The translations under genes were made by a program, and so were the position numbers. A DNA stretch of 28,979 nucleotides from JAJTHJ01 sp046316025. GTDB lineage: Bacteria > Pseudomonadota > Gammaproteobacteria > Burkholderiales > Burkholderiaceae_F. How positions within the stretch are numbered: the stretch's first letter is position 1; each line of letters opens with the position of its first letter. A model generated the notes under the pieces. The model worked only from the letters and a program-made list of their open reading frames with translations, was not told the origin of the DNA and made no database searches. The stretch covers positions 1-28,979 of the forward strand of contig JBKCXU010000086.1 of NCBI GenBank assembly GCA_046316025.1. The letters are read 5' to 3'. Positions 24,715-28,979 of the stretch are shown here, in pieces.

Positions 24715-27402
24715 TCACCGCGCCAGCGTCGGCGTCTGCGCTTCTGCCGCGCGCGACGCGCGGGCAAGACTGCGCTCGCGGATGCGCTGCGCGGCGCTCT
24801 TCGGCGCCGCCGGCAAAGCCGCGCAGGCCAGCGCAGCCGCGTAGGGCAGGGCCTGCATCGCGAGCAGGAAAATCCAGCGCTGCGCCTCCACATCGCCGGT
24901 CGGGTAGACCACGGCAAAGGCAGCCGCACAGATCGCCAGCAGCGCCAGCAGCGTGGCTTCTTCGGCCGCGCCCCCGAGCGGCTCCCGCGCGCGCCGCGGC
25001 GCGGGTTGCGCGGTCGCCTTGCGCGTGACTTCGAACACCGCGCGCCGCCGCGTCAGCCCCGCCAGCATGCCGCGCGCGATGGCGTGCGACAGGCCCATGC
25101 CGGCCAGCGCCGCGCCGGCAATGTTGGCTGGGCTGCTCGTGACGCGCCGCGCGTACAGCATTGGTCCCAGCAGCATCCGCGCCAGCACGAACACCGCCAG
25201 CGGCGCGACGAAGAGCGCGATCGGCAGCGAGAAATAGGCCGGCGCGAGCAGCACGCCGAGGCTCCAGACGATGGCCGCGAGCGTGAAGACGAGGTGCAGC
25301 GTGTCGCCGACCCAGGGCAGCCAGCCGGCGGCAAAGTGATAACGCTGCGCCCACGACAGGCCGCTGCGCCGGACGAGCGCGCCGGCGTGCCGCCGCAGGA
25401 TCTGCATCGCGCCCTGCGCCCAGCGGCGCCGCTGGCGGCGGAAGGCGGCAAAGTCGGCCGGCACCAGCCCGCGGCCGAGCACCTCGTCCACGTACACGGC
25501 GCGGTGGCCGCTGGCGAGCACGCGCAGGCCGAGCTCGGTGTCCTCGCACACGCAGTCCTCGGCCCAGCCGAGCCGGCGCAGCAGCGGGGCGCGGATCGCG
25601 GTCATCGTGCCGTGCTGGACGATGGCGTCGCGCTCGTGCCGGTGATGCATGCCGAGGCGGAAGAAGCCGTCGTACTCCCAGTTCATGATCCGCGCCAGCA
25701 CGCTGCCGCGCCAGTCGCGGTGCGCCTGCGGCGCCTGCACGATGCCCACTTCGCTATCGGCAAAGTAGCCGGCAATCTGCCGCAGCCAGCCTGGGCGCAC
25801 CACGTAGTCGGCATCGACCAGCGCGACCCACTCGGCGCGCGGGTCGGTCTCGCGCAGCGCGAAGTTCAGCGCCCCCGCCTTGTACCCCGGCCACGACGGC
25901 AGATGGAAAAACTTCAGGCGCACGCCGCCGTGGCCCGCCAGTTCCGCCGCGCGCGCGGCGCAATGCGCCTGCACCGGCTGCCACAGCGCGGGGTCGTGCG
26001 TGTTGTTGTCCACCACGATCACTTCGAGGTCGGGCCAGTCCAGCGCGAGCAGGCTGTCGATGGTGGCGATCACCTGCGCCGGCGGCTCGTTGCAGCAGGC
26101 CAGATGCACGCTGACGCAGGGCGCAACAGTGCCGGCCGGCAGCGCGCGCGGCGCGGCGCGGCGGCGCAGGTTGCCGTCCCAAAACAGTTCGACGAACTCG
26201 AACAGCAGCGCGAGCAGGATCGCGCCGAGCAGCGCCAGCGCGGGCAGCAGCACCACCAGCAAGGCCCAGTCGATCGCGCGCAAGTAACTCACCAGCGGCA
26301 GCATGCCGATCAGCACCGCAAATGAGGCAATGGCCTGCGCGCTGGCCGCGAACAGCAGCCGCGACGGCAGCCGCAGGTGGGCAAAGGCGAGCAGGAAGGG
26401 CAGCATCGCCGCCAGCCCGAGCGCGCTCGCCGCCAGCACTTTGACCTGCCAATACGGGTCGGCCTGCACCGGGCCGCTGTGCGCAAACTTGGGCGTGCGG
26501 TCGGCCTCCAGCACGCCCCAGTGGGCGCCGACCTCGCCTTCGGTCGCGCGCTTCCACGGCTGATCGACGGCTTCCAGCAGGTAGTAGTCGAGCGTGGAGC
26601 CGGCCGAGCGTTCCAAAAACTCGCGCACGAAACGCGCCTGCGCCAGCGGTGTGGCGAGCGCCACGCCGACCGCCTTGCCGCCGCTGGGCCAGCCGATTTC
26701 GCCGATCACCACCCGCTTGCGCGGGAAGCGCGCCTGCACCTGCGCGTAGCGCAGCAGCGCGTCGTCGAGCGCGGCCTCGACCGGCACGCCTTCCCAGTAC
26801 GGCAGCAGGTGCACGGTGATGAAGTCGACGTGGTTGGCGAGCTCGGGCTGCGCCAGCCAGATGTGCCAGGGCTCGGCAGTGGTCACCGGCACGCCCGTCT
26901 TGGCGGCGCGCACTCGGTCGAGGTAGTCGTACAGCTCCTGCGGGCTCAGTTGCCGGTGCAGCTGCGTTTCGTTGCCGACGACGATGCGCTTGACGCTGGC
27001 GTGCGTGCGCGCGGCGGCGATGGCCGCTTCGATCTCGCGCTCGTTGTTGTCTAACCGGCGGTCGAGCCAGACGCCCTGCGCGATCTCGAGGCCGTGCTTT
27101 TCGGCCAGCGCCGGCAGCACGGGAAACTCGGCCGAGCTGTAGGTGCGCAGGCGCGGGGTCAGCGTACGCATGCGCGCCAGATCGGTGTCGATTTCCTCTT
27201 CGGTCGGAAAGCGCTGGGCGAGCGGGCTTTCCCAGCGCTGGAACGCGTTGTAGGCAAGGCCGGCCACCCGCGGTGGCGCGTCCGGCGCCGGCAGCGGCGG
27301 ATTGGCCGCTCGCCAGACCGCCCAGTTGACGCCGAGCACCAGCGCGCAGATGGCCAGCGCGCCGGGCAGGCGGGATGTCAACAGAGCAAGGCGACTACGC
27401 AC
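24715..27402 (-). CDS. NdvB-like membrane beta-glucan synthase: GH17 domain fused to GT2 glycosyltransferase
   Basis: Taken from a GTG at 27402, the protein is 895 residues. A membrane helix (about 12-32) is followed by a GH17-like domain (about 45-310) with both catalytic Glu positions (E145 in VVGNE, E235 in IGEIGW). Three membrane helices follow (319-407), then a GT2 domain (about 429-690) with VIVVDNN, the DAD motif (530-532), CEDTELGL (E620, D621) and QRRRW (657-661), then further membrane helices. This architecture is that of NdvB-type synthases of beta-(1,3)-linked glucans, combining polymerisation with GH17 transglycosylation. The longer starts at 27453 or 27471 overlap the divergent gene, so I prefer the GTG; the start is uncertain. 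It faces the GH17 gene, which supports one glucan pathway. Confidence 0.85.
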   Translation of the reverse strand: MRSRLALLTSRLPGALAICALVLGVNWAVWRAANPPLPAPDAPPRVAGLAYNAFQRWESPLAQRFPTEEEIDTDLARMRTLTPRLRTYSSAEFPVLPALAEKHGLEIAQGVWLDRRLDNNEREIEAAIAAARTHASVKRIVVGNETQLHRQLSPQELYDYLDRVRAAKTGVPVTTAEPWHIWLAQPELANHVDFITVHLLPYWEGVPVEAALDDALLRYAQVQARFPRKRVVIGEIGWPSGGKAVGVALATPLAQARFVREFLERSAGSTLDYYLLEAVDQPWKRATEGEVGAHWGVLEADRTPKFAHSGPVQADPYWQVKVLAASALGLAAMLPFLLAFAHLRLPSRLLFAASAQAIASFAVLIGMLPLVSYLRAIDWALLVVLLPALALLGAILLALLFEFVELFWDGNLRRRAAPRALPAGTVAPCVSVHLACCNEPPAQVIATIDSLLALDWPDLEVIVVDNNTHDPALWQPVQAHCAARAAELAGHGGVRLKFFHLPSWPGYKAGALNFALRETDPRAEWVALVDADYVVRPGWLRQIAGYFADSEVGIVQAPQAHRDWRGSVLARIMNWEYDGFFRLGMHHRHERDAIVQHGTMTAIRAPLLRRLGWAEDCVCEDTELGLRVLASGHRAVYVDEVLGRGLVPADFAAFRRQRRRWAQGAMQILRRHAGALVRRSGLSWAQRYHFAAGWLPWVGDTLHLVFTLAAIVWSLGVLLAPAYFSLPIALFVAPLAVFVLARMLLGPMLYARRVTSSPANIAGAALAGMGLSHAIARGMLAGLTRRRAVFEVTRKATAQPAPRRAREPLGGAAEEATLLALLAICAAAFAVVYPTGDVEAQRWIFLLAMQALPYAAALACAALPAAPKSAAQRIRERSLARASRAAEAQTPTLAR

Positions 27403-27451
27403 GATGGCGTCTCGGTTCTTCGGTTGTTTTGGGTTGCGGCACACTTCCCCC

Positions 27452-28979
27452 ATGAGCAAACTGCGCGCCACCCTCGCTGTGTTGCTGCCGGCAGCAGCCC
27501 TCGCGGCGCTGCTCGCCTGGGCCTGGAGCCGGGGGCAGCCGGTGGCGCTGCCCGAGGCCGCCGGCGCGCGCGTGCCCTGTGTCAGCTATGCGCCGTTTCA
27601 CCGGCCGGGGCAAACGCCGTTCGACCCTACGCTCGTCGTTTCGCGCGAACAGATCGTCGCCGATCTGACGCAACTGCGCGATTTTACGGGCTGCGTGCGC
27701 ACTTACGGGCTGGATCATGGTTTGCACCAAGTGCCGGGCGTGGCGCGCGAGCTCGGCTTGCGCGTGCTCTTGGGCCTGTGGATCGGCCGCGACGCGGCGG
27801 CCAACGAAGCGCAACTGCGGCGCGGGCTGGAACTCGCCCGCGAGTACCGCGACACGATCGACCTCCTGATCGTCGGCAACGAGGTGCTGCTGCGGCGCGA
27901 ACAGTCGCCCGAGCAGATGGCGGCGATCCTCGCCCGCGCGCGGCGCGAGTCGCCGGTGCCGGTGGCCTATGCCGACGTGTGGGAGTTCTGGCTGCGCCAC
28001 CGCGCCGCCTTGCAGCCGCAGGTGGACGTGGTGGCCGCGCACATCCTGCCGTATTGGGAGGACGAGCCGGTGGGCATCGGAGCGGCGGTCGATCATGTGT
28101 ATTCCATCGCGCGGCAATTGCGCGCGGCCTTCGGCGACACGCCGGTGTACGTGGGCGAGACGGGCTGGCCCGCCGCCGGACGCCAGCGCGGGCCGGCGCG
28201 GCCGGGCGAACTGGAGCAGGCGCGTTTCGTGCGCGAACTACTCGCCAGATATGCGGTCGAGCGGCTCGACTTCAACCTGATCGAGGCCTACGACCAACCG
28301 TGGAAGCGCGCGCTGGAAGGGGCGATGGGCGGCCACTGGGGCGTGTTCGATGCCGACGGCGGCGCGCGCGTGCATCTGGCGGGGCCGGTGGCGGCCGACC
28401 CGCACTGGATGCGCATTCCCCTCGCCGCGGCGCTGGGCGCGCTGCTCGGCGCGGCCCTGGCTTGCGCGCCCGCGGCGCGCGGCCGGCGCGCAGCGGCGCT
28501 GGCCGCGCTGGCCATCGCCGGCGGGCTGATCGGCGCCCTCGCGCTGCTCAAGGGCGAAGCGCTGCTGCTGTGGAGCCGCAATGGCTGGGAGTTGGCGTTG
28601 GGTGTGGTCACCGCCGCGGTGGCCACGGCCTGCGGCGTCGCCGCCGCGTGGCGGCTGGCCGTCGGCAATGCATGCAGCGCGAGCCGCCCCGGCGCGGTCG
28701 ACGCGTGGCGCCAGCCGACCCCGTACGGTCAACCGCCAACCGCCGACAACATCGACGACCACGGCGACCCGACAACGGAGGCTCGTCATTCCCGCGCAAG
28801 CGGGAATCCAGTGGCGTTCACGAGCGCCGCCGGGGTCCCGCGTGCGCGGGAACGACAAGATCTGCCGCAGGGTCTCGGGGCGGAAGCGCGGCCCCGCGCG
28901 AGCGAGGTCGTCCTCGCCAGCACGCAACTGGCCTGGCTCTTCAACGCCGCGATGCTCGCGCTCGGCCTCGTGTTCGACG
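27452..28979 (+). CDS. NdvC-like GH17-domain membrane protein (runs off window end)
   Basis: The frame is open from the ATG at 27452 to the window edge, 509 residues so far. Residues 7-24 form a membrane anchor. A GH17-like domain (about 40-310) has catalytic Glu positions E144 (LIVGNEV) and E236 (VGETGWP), and strongly parallels the GH17 half of the divergent NdvB-like gene (VAAHILPYWE and DQPWKRALEG correspond to similar segments there). Membrane helices follow at about 322-340, 348-367, 379-400 and 485-508. A linker (408-482) contains a peptide, SRASGNP, encoded by a palindromic repeat in frame. By its layout it resembles proteins annotated as beta-(1,6)-glucan synthases (Bradyrhizobium NdvC type). 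No clear ribosome site precedes the ATG. Confidence 0.82.
   Translation, partial: MSKLRATLAVLLPAAALAALLAWAWSRGQPVALPEAAGARVPCVSYAPFHRPGQTPFDPTLVVSREQIVADLTQLRDFTGCVRTYGLDHGLHQVPGVARELGLRVLLGLWIGRDAAANEAQLRRGLELAREYRDTIDLLIVGNEVLLRREQSPEQMAAILARARRESPVPVAYADVWEFWLRHRAALQPQVDVVAAHILPYWEDEPVGIGAAVDHVYSIARQLRAAFGDTPVYVGETGWPAAGRQRGPARPGELEQARFVRELLARYAVERLDFNLIEAYDQPWKRALEGAMGGHWGVFDADGGARVHLAGPVAADPHWMRIPLAAALGALLGAALACAPAARGRRAAALAALAIAGGLIGALALLKGEALLLWSRNGWELALGVVTAAVATACGVAAAWRLAVGNACSASRPGAVDAWRQPTPYGQPPTADNIDDHGDPTTEARHSRASGNPVAFTSAAGVPRARERQDLPQGLGAEARPRASEVVLASTQLAWLFNAAMLALGLVFD
28785..28856. repeat. Palindromic repeat family R, copy 2, inside the GH17 membrane gene
   Basis: GTCATTCCCGCGC (28785-28797) and GCGCGGGAACGAC (28844-28856) are inverted with one mismatch. 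ATTCCCGC-GCAA-GCGGGAAT (28788-28807) is an inner hairpin. It is 72 bases, an exact multiple of three, and is translated in frame with the diagnostic SRASGNP peptide. It is a shorter relative of the element in selB. Confidence 0.86.

Noticed and set aside
24403..26325. Plus-strand frame crossing the end of the ATP-grasp gene and the synthase gene
   Set aside because: Shadow frame; it covers two strongly supported genes and has no motifs.
1..28979. CRISPR array, rRNA or insertion sequence with a transposase
   Set aside because: No direct-repeat/spacer pattern, no rRNA-like sequence and no transposase or integrase motifs were seen in any frame; the repeats found are short palindromes without their own genes.

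Overview
The window is a GC-rich chromosomal segment, most likely from a betaproteobacterium of the Rhodocyclales/Burkholderiales type. The pointers are a PhaM-type polyhydroxyalkanoate granule protein, uniformly high GC, and several families of short palindromic repeats between and inside genes. No species can be named from the sequence alone. Coding density is high: no gene-free stretch exceeds 300 bases, and the larger gaps are mostly filled by repeats.

Layout. Positions 1-2557 (minus strand) hold a small hypothetical gene of clearly lower GC, a fumarylacetoacetate-hydrolase family enzyme, phaM, and the start of a FIST-domain sensor gene cut by the window edge. Positions 2577-5335 hold a divergent pair: a MscS-type mechanosensitive channel (minus) and a membrane-anchored DUF3108 protein (plus), with 17 bases between the start codons. 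Positions 5467-16340 form a formate/selenium block on the plus strand: a three-subunit, Tat-exported, selenocysteine-containing formate dehydrogenase (fdnGHI), a terminator and two palindromic elements, fdhE, selA, a radical SAM/SPASM gene and selB. Positions 16412-18842 (minus) hold a small secreted, fimbrial/spore-coat-U-like protein and a large TPR lipoprotein. Positions 19094-22209 (plus) hold a BMP-family solute-binding protein, a small lipoprotein and a double-ABC ATPase, with no permease genes following. Positions 22389-24701 (plus) hold an alpha/beta-hydrolase-like protein lacking the usual C-terminal histidine and an ATP-grasp protein. Positions 24715-28979 hold a divergent pair of GH17-domain membrane proteins, one fused to a GT2 synthase (NdvB-like) and one running off the window (NdvC-like), probably a beta-(1,3)/(1,6)-glucan locus.

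How it works together. The central block is nearly self-contained. The catalytic subunit gene has an in-frame TGA at 6058-6060 that should be read as selenocysteine 198. Directly after it lies a hairpin whose bulged U and loop GU fall at positions 17, 23 and 24 counted from the UGA, matching the E. coli SECIS layout. SelA makes Sec-tRNA, SelB delivers it at that hairpin, and FdhE helps mature the enzyme. selC, selD and fdhD are not in the window.

Most interesting points. (1) A radical SAM/SPASM gene sits between selA and selB, which are usually adjacent. (2) A 103-base palindromic repeat lies inside selB in frame, adding about 35 residues where the elongation-factor part meets the first winged helix; a relative of the same repeat lies in frame in the last gene. 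(3) Three copies of a second palindromic family mark gaps. (4) The alpha/beta hydrolase next to the ATP-grasp gene lacks a recognisable catalytic histidine. Functions of the radical SAM, ATP-grasp, TPR and low-GC genes are not known.
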